Translations under genes and position numbers: made by a program
Notes under the pieces: generated by a model
Databases searched by the model: none
Told to the model about the DNA's origin: nothing
What the model saw: only the letters and a program-made list of their open reading frames with translations
Shown here: positions 1 to 7,657 of the stretch, one piece after another
Layout: every line of letters starts with the position of its first letter
Numbering within the stretch: position 1 is the first letter of the stretch
DNA from: Acidobacteriota bacterium
GTDB lineage: Bacteria > Acidobacteriota > Terriglobia > Bryobacterales > Bryobacteraceae
Length of the DNA stretch: 32,643 nucleotides
Direction of reading: 5' to 3'
NCBI GenBank assembly: GCA_016871015.1
Contig: VFZX01000041.1
Coordinates: forward strand, 1-32,643

Positions 1-74
1 AGGATCAACGGGCCGGTTCGCATTGCTACTAGGAGGGTTCGGCGGATTACAGGCACAGCAGTAGAGGCGTCCGG

Positions 75-168
75 CTAGATGGTCACGCTTTTTCGTCCTG
101 GAGCCATCTAGGCAGGGTACTGAACCAGCTGTGCGATTTCGCTAAGGCAGCAGCGGAGGTAGCCTACC
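75..168 (+). promoter_or_regulatory. Structured 5' leader of the exopolysaccharide operon (class unknown)
   Basis: Three inverted repeats lie between the window edge and the first start codon. CTAGATGG (75-82) pairs perfectly with CCATCTAG (104-111). GCTG (128-131) pairs with CAGC (148-151) and encloses GCG/CGC (133-135 with 140-142). GGTAG (158-162) pairs with CTACC (164-168). The spacing and order suggest a folded 5' UTR, possibly a riboswitch or protein-binding leader. I could not match it to the c-di-GMP-I (GEMM) core or another riboswitch class I know. A weak GGAG (174-177) sits 13 nt before the ATG at 191. The hairpins are seen; the regulatory role is inferred. Confidence 0.4.
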
Positions 169-190
169 ATATCGGAGCTATCCAAACAAA

Positions 191-2260
191 ATGAGATTCA
201 CCGCCCTCCTCACAATCGCACTACTGGCGTCGACGGCCGAAGCAGGCCACAAACGCGCAAAACCACCGGTGACCGCTGTCGCGCCGGTGAATGATGACGA
301 TTCCCCAAAAAAGAACCGGCCATTGGCGCCCGTGATCACAACAAACACGACAAACGCCATGGCCACTACCGCAACTCCCGCCTTCCGGCCTCTACGGATG
401 AAGCTCCTGGTTCTCGCCGCCGATGGAAACGAACCGGGGTTCGCCGCGATCCGGTCCACGCTGGACCACATGGGCACTCCCTACGACGCCGTCGTGACCA
501 GCCAGCAGCCGTTGCCTCCGCTCTTCACCACCGACAGGGGACTCTATCAGGGCATCATCCTGACCACGGGCAACCTGGGGTTCTTCGACGGAACGGGATA
601 CCGCAGCGCCCTGTCCCCCGGGTCCTGGGCCGCCCTGGATGCTTATGCCCGCGACTACCGGGTGCGCACCGTCAGCTATTACACCTTCCCCGAGGCCCGC
701 TACGGTCTCGCCTACACTGGAGCCAGAACCACGACATCCGCTTCACCAGTGGAGGCCTCGATCCCCTCGGCTGGCCAACCGCTATTCAGCTATCTCCGTT
801 CTGGCGCCACAGTCAAGATCGCAAACGCTTACCTTTACCTTGCTAATCCGGTTACCGCAACAGGCGAGACGACCACCCGTATCATGACGATTGCCGGGTC
901 GACCGCGGGGGTGATCCACACCAAGGCAGATGGACGGGAGTACCTCGCGCTTACCTTTGACCAAAGCCCCCATCTGCGCCATTCGATGCTTCTCAACTAC
1001 GGACTGATCGACTGGGTCGCCCGCGGAGTCTTTCTCGGGTCCCGCCGGATCTACCTCTCGCCGCAGAATGACGATCTGTTTCTTTCAAGCGACCTCTTTG
1101 TGTCCAACATCCCAGCCTGCCAGCCAGTTGGCGCCGCCGCTGATCCGACGTTCGATCCGGCAGATGCATGTCCTCTGATCCGGATGTCGGGGAGCGACGT
1201 GAAAAGTTTGGAGGACTGGCAGGGCAAGGTCAGAGACCGTAGCCAGACGAAGGGCTTCCGGGTGTCGATGGCCTACAACGGATTCGGGACAACCACGGCC
1301 AGCGGAGCCGCCTCGAACGATCCACTGACGAAAGAAGCCAGAGCCCGGCGGAAGGACTTTTTCTGGGTTTCCCACACCTGGGACCACGAGAATCTCGACT
1401 GCTTCAACCCAGTGCCAAACAGTGGGATCTGCCGTAGCGCCACCTACGCGGAGTCCCTCTTTGAAATAGACGAGAACCGGAAGCTGGCCACGGCGATCGA
1501 CCTTCCGCTCGACACCACCAGCATGGTGACACCGGGAATCTCGGGTCTCAACAACCCCGGGTTCATGCTTGCCGCCTATACACGCGGCATCCGCTACCTG
1601 GTCACCGATACCTCCCGCCCTGGCGGATCTCCGGCGATTCCCAACACCGGCATTGTTAGCCCGCTCCAGCCAGGCATTCTCTTGATCCCACGGCGCGCGA
1701 CCAACATCTTCTACAACGTGCACGTTCCAACCCTCGGAGCCGTTGGATCCGAACCGGACGAATACAACTTCTTCTTCGGCCCGAACGGCATCTTCCGGGT
1801 TGGCGGCCCAGGCGGGCCTCCGTTCTTCACCACGAACCAGAGCTATGCCCAGATCATCGACCGCGAGAGCGACGCATTAATTTCCTACATGCTCCGCTTC
1901 GAGATGTACGGTTCGATGTTCCATCAGGCGAATTTTGTCCGCCACACGGGGTCAGCTTCTTTGTTTACGAACCTGATGGACAATACGTTCTCGAAGTTCG
2001 CCGAGCTGTGCAACCTTCCGATCGAGAGCCTCCAGCAGTCCGAGATTGGAGCCAAACTGCGCGCCCGGATGGCGTTTCTGGCGTCGGGCGCCACCGGCCT
2101 GTACACGCCGGGATCCGGTTCAATCACACTGTCTTCTCCGGTCGCAGTCAAGATCCCGGTGACCGGCGCTTGTGGTGGAACCTGCGAGACCTATGGTGGG
2201 GAGAGCCAAAGCGAAGTCACTGTGTCCGCCGGGGGCACGGTCCGGGTCTCGGTGAACTAA
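191..2260 (+). CDS. Secreted Agd3-like (CE18-type) polysaccharide deacetylase
   Basis: A 689-residue protein with an N-terminal signal peptide (hydrophobic stretch at about residues 4-18, small residues before the mature HKRAK). A Rossmann-like N-terminal part starts near MKLLVLAADG. The deacetylase part carries the two metal-site signatures of CE4-like enzymes: NDD at residues 293-295 and HTWDH at 395-399 (HxxxH). The whole arrangement resembles Agd3, the deacetylase acting on fungal galactosaminogalactan. The predicted role is removal of N-acetyl groups from an exported amino-sugar polymer, outside the inner membrane. It is the first gene of an operon containing PelF- and PelG-like genes, and its TAA is followed directly by the next ATG. 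A PelA-type hydrolase domain is not apparent. The deacetylase fold is fairly sure; the exact substrate is inferred. Confidence 0.72.
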   Translation: MRFTALLTIALLASTAEAGHKRAKPPVTAVAPVNDDDSPKKNRPLAPVITTNTTNAMATTATPAFRPLRMKLLVLAADGNEPGFAAIRSTLDHMGTPYDAVVTSQQPLPPLFTTDRGLYQGIILTTGNLGFFDGTGYRSALSPGSWAALDAYARDYRVRTVSYYTFPEARYGLAYTGARTTTSASPVEASIPSAGQPLFSYLRSGATVKIANAYLYLANPVTATGETTTRIMTIAGSTAGVIHTKADGREYLALTFDQSPHLRHSMLLNYGLIDWVARGVFLGSRRIYLSPQNDDLFLSSDLFVSNIPACQPVGAAADPTFDPADACPLIRMSGSDVKSLEDWQGKVRDRSQTKGFRVSMAYNGFGTTTASGAASNDPLTKEARARRKDFFWVSHTWDHENLDCFNPVPNSGICRSATYAESLFEIDENRKLATAIDLPLDTTSMVTPGISGLNNPGFMLAAYTRGIRYLVTDTSRPGGSPAIPNTGIVSPLQPGILLIPRRATNIFYNVHVPTLGAVGSEPDEYNFFFGPNGIFRVGGPGGPPFFTTNQSYAQIIDRESDALISYMLRFEMYGSMFHQANFVRHTGSASLFTNLMDNTFSKFAELCNLPIESLQQSEIGAKLRARMAFLASGATGLYTPGSGSITLSSPVAVKIPVTGACGGTCETYGGESQSEVTVSAGGTVRVSVN

Positions 2261-3544
2261 ATGGCGCTGTTCGAACGCACCCTGGTACGCGCCGGCCTGG
2301 TGGCGGTAGTGGCAATCACTGCCGCCGCGATGGACTCCGGGGTCCTGACGCTATCAGCGGCGGTGGAGGCCGCGGGACGCCGCGCCAAGCAGGAAAAGCT
2401 CCGGCTGGATCTCGCACAGGCGCAGGTCCGCATGCTCGAAGCGATGAACCGGACGCGAGTCGACTTCCGCCCAGGATTCAGCCTGTTCTCTTTTACCAAT
2501 CCCCTGCTGCTTGCTACTTCGATCGGCTCGGGATTCTCGATCGGAAAGCCGAACGCGCCATCGCCATTCACCCTGCACAACGCCTGGTTTGAAGTGCTCG
2601 AAGCCGAGCTCGCCGCCGAAAAAGCCAGAGTCCGCGCCGAAGGAGAAGCTGTCCGCGCATACTTCCGCCTTCTCGAAAAGCAACAGCTCTCAGGCCGGGC
2701 CAAGTCGCTCGCCGCTTCGGTGGAAGGCTACGGACTCGAAGCAGAGCGGTTGCTCCGGGAGGCGCGCATCACGGAACTCGACCGGCTCCAGACCTCACAG
2801 CGGATCCTCGACTTGAAGTCCGCCGCCATTGAAGCGGAGTCGGCCCGGCGGGACGCGGCCATCCGGCTCGCGAGCCTGACAGGGATGGAGGACTTCGAAC
2901 GCCTCCGGGTTCCCGACGAAACCAGCCAGCCCTCACGCGACCTTCACCAGGCTGGCAAGATCGAAGCCATCTGGGGAAACCGCGGGGACCTCCGCCTTCT
3001 GCGCGACCGGGCTGGCGACCTGCGGAGAATGAAAGCACGCCGGTCCCCTGGGAATGTCCAGGTGGGATTCGGGCGCGTCAGCGGAGTACGCGGGTCCCGC
3101 GCCGCTGCCAACAACTTCCTTCTCGGCGGCAATACGGGACGAATCGATTTCAACCTCGGGTTCCCGTTGACCCGGACCGGAGAGAAGGAGGCCGCGAACG
3201 AGGTGCTGGACGTACGCCTCAAGATGATCGAAGCGGAAATCGAGCGGCTGGAGCAAGACGTCCGCACGGAGCTCATGACCCTGCGCTCGGCTGCGGCGGC
3301 GGCCGAGGAACGTGCCGGCTTGGCGCACCAGCGGTGGCTGAATGCATCCAAGGCCCGCGAGCTTATCGCTGCCCGTGTCGACGCCGGGCTTGAGTCCCGG
3401 CCAGCACTGCTCTCCGGCGACTTGGCCGCGTTTGAAGCCTATGCTGGCCACTTGGCGGCCGGTTACCTGTACCAATCGTATTTACGGATTATCAACGCCC
3501 CGGCCGAACCTCCGGCCGCCGGTGAAGGAGGATCAGGTGAGTAA
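2261..3544 (+). CDS. TolC-like outer-membrane efflux protein
   Basis: A 427-residue protein with a hydrophobic N-terminus (about residues 9-23, probable signal peptide). Long heptad-rich helices follow, such as LEAELAAEKARVRAEGEAVR, in two similar halves, as in the outer-membrane efflux (OEP/TolC) family. The length is slightly short for TolC but normal for the family. These proteins form trimeric outer-membrane channels with a periplasmic helical barrel. The ATG follows the deacetylase stop codon with no spacer, and the 3' end overlaps the next gene by 8 bp, so translation is probably coupled. In this operon it may be the outer-membrane exit for the polymer, a job done by PelB/PelC in Pseudomonas; that role is inferred. 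The start is probable, though no strong ribosome binding site precedes it. Confidence 0.75.
   Translation: MALFERTLVRAGLVAVVAITAAAMDSGVLTLSAAVEAAGRRAKQEKLRLDLAQAQVRMLEAMNRTRVDFRPGFSLFSFTNPLLLATSIGSGFSIGKPNAPSPFTLHNAWFEVLEAELAAEKARVRAEGEAVRAYFRLLEKQQLSGRAKSLAASVEGYGLEAERLLREARITELDRLQTSQRILDLKSAAIEAESARRDAAIRLASLTGMEDFERLRVPDETSQPSRDLHQAGKIEAIWGNRGDLRLLRDRAGDLRRMKARRSPGNVQVGFGRVSGVRGSRAAANNFLLGGNTGRIDFNLGFPLTRTGEKEAANEVLDVRLKMIEAEIERLEQDVRTELMTLRSAAAAAEERAGLAHQRWLNASKARELIAARVDAGLESRPALLSGDLAAFEAYAGHLAAGYLYQSYLRIINAPAEPPAAGEGGSGE
3525..3531 (+). promoter_or_regulatory. Ribosome binding site deciding a GTG start
   Basis: AAGGAGG lies 5 nt before the GTG at 3537, inside the end of the TolC-like gene. 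It supports the GTG start for the adaptor over the upstream in-frame ATG at 3342, which lies deep within the preceding gene. Confidence 0.8.
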
Positions 3545-4688
3545 GGTCCGGATTGTTGGGACCCAGAACGGGTTCTCAGGAGCTCGAGTTGAGCGCATCG
3601 CCCGCACTGTGCAACAAAATGCTTGGGTGGGTGTGAAGGCGCTATTCGCCGTGACGCTAGCCGGAGCGGTGCTGTTAAGCGCGGCCAAACGGCCGGCAGC
3701 GGGTCCCACGGCTCAGGAAACGGTTCTGCCCGCACTGGTCCACCCGGGCGCAGTACAGGACGTTGCGGCCGGCGCGCCCGGCAAGATAACCGCGATCCAT
3801 GTCCAACCCGGTGCATGGGTGGAGGAGGGTGCGCTGCTCGCGGAGATCGAGAACAGCGAGTTGGAAAGCGATCTCGATCTGGCCCGGGGCCGGCTCTCCG
3901 CGGTTCGCAAGCGCATGGCTCTGGAGGGATCGGCTGGCGTGGCGCCTCGCGCCCGGCTCAAGGCGGCGGAAGCGCAACTCAAGGCGGCGTTGCGCGCGCG
4001 CGATTCCGCGCGCAACCGGATGAAGGCCATTTCGGCGGAGATCGACGCCAGTGGGAACGGTCGCGCGCACCAGATGGTGCAACGCGTCCGTGATCTGGCG
4101 GCCAAGAGACTGGCAACCGCGGCGGAGCTTGATGCCGCCGAACTCGCCGCCGAGAATGAGCGCCGGGCGGGTTCCGACCGCCGCGATACCCGCTCGCGGA
4201 TTGCGCAGGAAGCCGAAGCCGCCGAGGGCCAGGTGACGCTGGCGCAGCTTCAGATCGACACGCTCCGCGCGGGGTCAGGTAGCGCGACGGATATCGATGT
4301 CCGGGAGGCGGAATCGGCTATTGCGAAGCTTGAGCGGCGGATCGCCGCGCTTCGCGTGACGGCTCCGCGCGCGGGCCAGGTGTCGTTCGTGAACGCCTCC
4401 GATGGAGGCGCCGCCGTCGAAGGCCTGGTGCTCTTCCGAATCAACGACTCACACCGTCTGCTTTTTGAAGTGAGCGCGCCACCCTCAATCGCACGGGACG
4501 TCCGCCAGGGAGATCCGGTGACCGTCCGCGTGCCGCTGGATCCGCCAGTGGAAGTTGAGGCCAAGGTGGATGAAGTCGTATGGACGCCGCATTTATCCCA
4601 CGGCTACTCAATCCGGGTGCGCGTCGACAACCCCGATCCAGCGGCGCTCGTCGCGGGGCTCGAGGGTTCCGTCGGCTTCCGTCATTGA
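3537..4688 (+). CDS. HlyD/membrane-fusion-type periplasmic adaptor
   Basis: A 383-residue protein read from GTG. It has an N-terminal membrane anchor at about residues 30-50. A biotinyl-lipoyl-like half motif follows (GKITAIHVQPGAWVEEGALL). Next is a long alanine- and arginine-rich coiled coil, then the second lipoyl half (LRVTAPRAGQVSFVNASDGG) and a beta-barrel region (VRQGDPVTVRVPLDPPVEVE). This order is diagnostic of HlyD/RND membrane-fusion proteins, which bridge an inner-membrane transporter and a TolC channel. It sits between the TolC-like and PelF-like genes, and no ABC or RND pump lies beside it. It therefore may link the PelG-like transporter to the outer-membrane channel; that pairing is an inference. 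Confidence 0.75.
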   Translation: MSKVRIVGTQNGFSGARVERIARTVQQNAWVGVKALFAVTLAGAVLLSAAKRPAAGPTAQETVLPALVHPGAVQDVAAGAPGKITAIHVQPGAWVEEGALLAEIENSELESDLDLARGRLSAVRKRMALEGSAGVAPRARLKAAEAQLKAALRARDSARNRMKAISAEIDASGNGRAHQMVQRVRDLAAKRLATAAELDAAELAAENERRAGSDRRDTRSRIAQEAEAAEGQVTLAQLQIDTLRAGSGSATDIDVREAESAIAKLERRIAALRVTAPRAGQVSFVNASDGGAAVEGLVLFRINDSHRLLFEVSAPPSIARDVRQGDPVTVRVPLDPPVEVEAKVDEVVWTPHLSHGYSIRVRVDNPDPAALVAGLEGSVGFRH

Positions 4689-4695
4689 CATCCAC

Positions 4696-6168
4696 ATGAC
4701 CTCCCGCCCTTCCATCCTGCTTTGCACTGAGGGAACCTACCCGCACTACCTGGGCGGCGTCAGCGTCTGGTGTGAGCAGTTAATCTCGAACATCCCCGAG
4801 GCGGACTTTCATGTCCTGTCGGTGGTCCACACACCGGTGCAGCCGGTTCGTTTCAAACTCCCGGCGAACGTAGTCTCGGTGACGCCGGTCGCGCTGTGGG
4901 GAACGGAATTCCCAGGGGACCGTTGCGAGCCCGTTTCCGAGCTCAGCGCGCGGCGTGCGGCGACGGTACCGGCGGTGATCGCGGAGCGATTCGTTCCACC
5001 GTTCCGGTCGGTGGTCCGTTCGATCCTCAACTCGGGTGCGAACCCGGATGCGCTCGGGCGCGCATTGCTCGATCTCCACGGCTACTTCCAGTCCTTCGAC
5101 CTATATCAGTCGTTCTGCGGCCAGGCCTGGGAGGCGTTCCTCGGAGAGATCGCCGAATGCCCACGGTTCCGCGGCATGACTCTCGCGGAAGCATCCATGT
5201 GCCTGGGATGGCTGGCGCGATTCTTCTCCATTCTCACCACTCCCCTGCCACGCGCCACCGTGACCCACTCCTCGCTCGCTGGGCTGGCGGGCATTCCGGG
5301 AGTTCTGCTGCGGATCCGGGACGGCGTCCCCTACGTTCTCTCCGAGCACGGGATCCTGCTGCGCGAGGTCTATGCGAGCATGGCAAACTCCGAGTATCCC
5401 GACGCGTGCCGCGCGTTTCTCATCGCCTACCACCGGGCCATCGCCGCGGCCAATTACCACTTCGCCGATGTCATCACGTCCTTGGGCGATTTCAACGCCG
5501 GATGGCAGAAGCGCTTCGGAGCCCACCCAGGCAAGATCCGCTACATGCCCAACGGAGTGGATCCGCGCCGGTTCCTTTGCGCTCCGGCTCCGGCCCCCCG
5601 GCCTACCGTCTTGACCCTGGCCCGCATCTATGCCCTGAAGGGCATCACGAACCTGATCGAGTCCGCCGCGATTGTCCGCCGGTCCGTTCCCAACGTCCGG
5701 TTCCGGATCCTCGGCGAGATTGCCGACATCGACTACTTCGATGAATGCAAGGCGCTGGTGGCGCGGCACGGGCTGCAGGACCACATCGAGTTCTGCGAGT
5801 CGGACAATCCGGCCGAGGAGTACCGGAGCGCCTGGGTATACTGCCTTCCAAGCGTCTCGGAGGCGATGCCGTTCGTGATTCTGGAGGCGATGATGAGCGG
5901 ATGCCCGGTGGTTGCCACCAACGTCGGCAATGTCGCCCAGACACTGGGCCAGTGCGGTCTGCTTGCGCAGCCCAATAATCCGCTCGACCTGGCGGCGCAG
6001 CTTGTAACGCTGCTTCAAGGTCCCCACGCGCCGGAGCTTCGCTCCCGCCTGGCCAGCAGCGGCATGCAGCGGGCCAGGGCAACCTTCACGATCGAGGCCG
6101 CGACCGGCCGCTTCCGCGAACTCTACCAGGAGATTACCAAATGTCGACACCTGTCCCTGGTGTGTTGA
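4696..6168 (+). CDS. pelF: PelF-like GT4 glycosyltransferase
   Basis: A 490-residue protein, close to the roughly 500 residues of PelF. The N-terminus carries the PelF signature ILLCTEGTYPHYLGGVSVW and a long N-terminal domain. The C-terminal half is a GT-B family 4 domain with the nucleotide-sugar loop around RIYALKGITNLIESA and the EX7E motif (E389...E397, in SEAMPFVILEAM). PelF is the cytoplasmic UDP-sugar polymerase of the Pel exopolysaccharide, probably using UDP-GalNAc. The ATG at 4696 is 7 nt after the HlyD stop. The longer frame from 4555 would run inside the adaptor gene and is rejected. It overlaps the PelG-like gene by 28 bp, matching the pelF-pelG order seen in pel operons. The family call is strong; the sugar specificity is inferred. 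Confidence 0.82.
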   Translation: MTSRPSILLCTEGTYPHYLGGVSVWCEQLISNIPEADFHVLSVVHTPVQPVRFKLPANVVSVTPVALWGTEFPGDRCEPVSELSARRAATVPAVIAERFVPPFRSVVRSILNSGANPDALGRALLDLHGYFQSFDLYQSFCGQAWEAFLGEIAECPRFRGMTLAEASMCLGWLARFFSILTTPLPRATVTHSSLAGLAGIPGVLLRIRDGVPYVLSEHGILLREVYASMANSEYPDACRAFLIAYHRAIAAANYHFADVITSLGDFNAGWQKRFGAHPGKIRYMPNGVDPRRFLCAPAPAPRPTVLTLARIYALKGITNLIESAAIVRRSVPNVRFRILGEIADIDYFDECKALVARHGLQDHIEFCESDNPAEEYRSAWVYCLPSVSEAMPFVILEAMMSGCPVVATNVGNVAQTLGQCGLLAQPNNPLDLAAQLVTLLQGPHAPELRSRLASSGMQRARATFTIEAATGRFRELYQEITKCRHLSLVC

Positions 6169-7655
6169 CCGGCCCGCGGATGCCCGATTCACGGGCGCCG
6201 ATCGACGAATTTGACGTCGCGGTCAGACTCGAAACCCAAGGCGTCACAGACGAAGTTGCCCACGCCCTTTACGGATACGGGAGCACGATGCGGATGGCGG
6301 TGGCCGAGTTCCCGCGCATGGCCAGCGAGGCTTCCGGCCTACGGGTGCCGGCGCCCTCCGAATCGTGGTTGAAGGCCTTTCTGCACGGCGCGTCCTACGC
6401 CGTGCCGATGTTCATCTCGGCTCTCGCGATCGCGCTACAAGGATTTTCTCTCTGGGGTGGAGACCTGGAAGGCGAGACCGCGTCGGCGGTCGCCGTGGGT
6501 GTGGTAGCGAGCTTCATCCTTGCCGGCGGATTCGTCCAGGGGCTGGCATTGCGCATGTCGTTCTACCTGGGGATCGGTGAGCATTCGAGCGCCGTGAAAG
6601 TAGCGGGGCTATGGTCCGGCGCCGGAATGCTGTTTCTGTGCTCCGCGTCAGCGGTGTTCTTGGCGGTCAATACTCTTTTCCGCTGGATGCCGTTTTCGCT
6701 TGGCGTCACCTCCGCTGGATTCGCGATCTCGCTCGGAGCCCTCTTCCTCGCATCGGCTGCGCTCTACGTGCTTGAGATGCGATTGGCCGTGGCGGGCGCA
6801 ACACTGGCGGGCCTGGCGGTTACAACAGTGTGTGTCCGCATCCTCGATCAGCCGGTGCTGCCGGGCCAGTTCCTCGGCATATGGACCGCCACCGGAGCGG
6901 CCGTGGCCGCCGCATGGTCCAGGCTCGGACCGCTCTGCCGCCAGTCCACCACCACGATCCGGACATTCACTGTCGCGCGTGAGACGCTGATCGCCTGGGC
7001 AAGCGCGGCGGCGGGCGTGTTGTACTACTTGCTGCTATTCTCCGACCGGATGATAGCGTGGACCGCGGGCACCCAGGCCGCGCTCCTTCCCGTCATGTTC
7101 CGGGGCGACTACGAGACCGCGGTAGGACTGGCCATGATCCTATTCGTCCTGGGCGCCGGATGGGTACATGCCAGTACAGCTGCTTTCCGCCACTGGGCGC
7201 AGGATTCCCGGACCGTCGCCAGTGCCGCCGAGCCCTGGCGCTTGAACCAGAACGCCGGCCGGCGCCTGCTGGGCGGTATCCCCTTGTTTCTGCCGCTGCC
7301 TGTGCTTGGCGCGGTTGCCATCTATTACACCGCACAGAGCCTGGATCTGCTGTCAAGTCCGGAAATGGAACGCGTCCTCGTGGTTGCCCTAACGGCGTAT
7401 CCGCTGCTTGTGATCGGCCTGTGGGGACGCTCGATTCTCGAGATGCTCAACCTGGTGCACCACGGGCTGCTTCCGGCTGCCGCCGCGGTGTTGGCCGACC
7501 TGGTCATCGGCTACGTGCTAACGCGGACCGGGACCTACAGTCTCGCGATCTATAGCTTTCTCTGCGGTTCAGCGGTTTTCGCCGCGGGCATGATCCTCGC
7601 CGCCCGGCGGGCGTGCCGCCAGTTCGATCACCACTACTTTGCCGCCCATCTCTGA
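6141..7655 (+). CDS. pelG: PelG-like polysaccharide transporter (polytopic membrane protein)
   Basis: A 504-residue protein with roughly 80 soluble residues at the N-terminus followed by about 12 hydrophobic segments. AGGAG (6128-6132) lies 8 nt before the ATG, inside the pelF-like gene. A segment containing VLYYLLLFSDRMIAW resembles the conserved tyrosine/tryptophan-rich helix of PelG, the inner-membrane MOP-type protein that works with PelF to synthesise and export Pel. The order pelF then pelG with overlapping ends is the strongest support. The soluble N-terminal extension is unlike typical PelG, which begins close to its first helix. It could instead be another MOP-superfamily flippase; the PelG call is moderately sure. 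Confidence 0.62.
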   Translation: MSTPVPGVLTGPRMPDSRAPIDEFDVAVRLETQGVTDEVAHALYGYGSTMRMAVAEFPRMASEASGLRVPAPSESWLKAFLHGASYAVPMFISALAIALQGFSLWGGDLEGETASAVAVGVVASFILAGGFVQGLALRMSFYLGIGEHSSAVKVAGLWSGAGMLFLCSASAVFLAVNTLFRWMPFSLGVTSAGFAISLGALFLASAALYVLEMRLAVAGATLAGLAVTTVCVRILDQPVLPGQFLGIWTATGAAVAAAWSRLGPLCRQSTTTIRTFTVARETLIAWASAAAGVLYYLLLFSDRMIAWTAGTQAALLPVMFRGDYETAVGLAMILFVLGAGWVHASTAAFRHWAQDSRTVASAAEPWRLNQNAGRRLLGGIPLFLPLPVLGAVAIYYTAQSLDLLSSPEMERVLVVALTAYPLLVIGLWGRSILEMLNLVHHGLLPAAAAVLADLVIGYVLTRTGTYSLAIYSFLCGSAVFAAGMILAARRACRQFDHHYFAAHL

Positions 7656-7657
7656 GC

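Noticed and set aside
75-168. c-di-GMP-I (GEMM) riboswitch upstream of the exopolysaccharide operon
   Set aside because: The position and biofilm context fit, but the conserved core bases and the second helix of GEMM are not visible. Only an uncharacterised structured leader is claimed.
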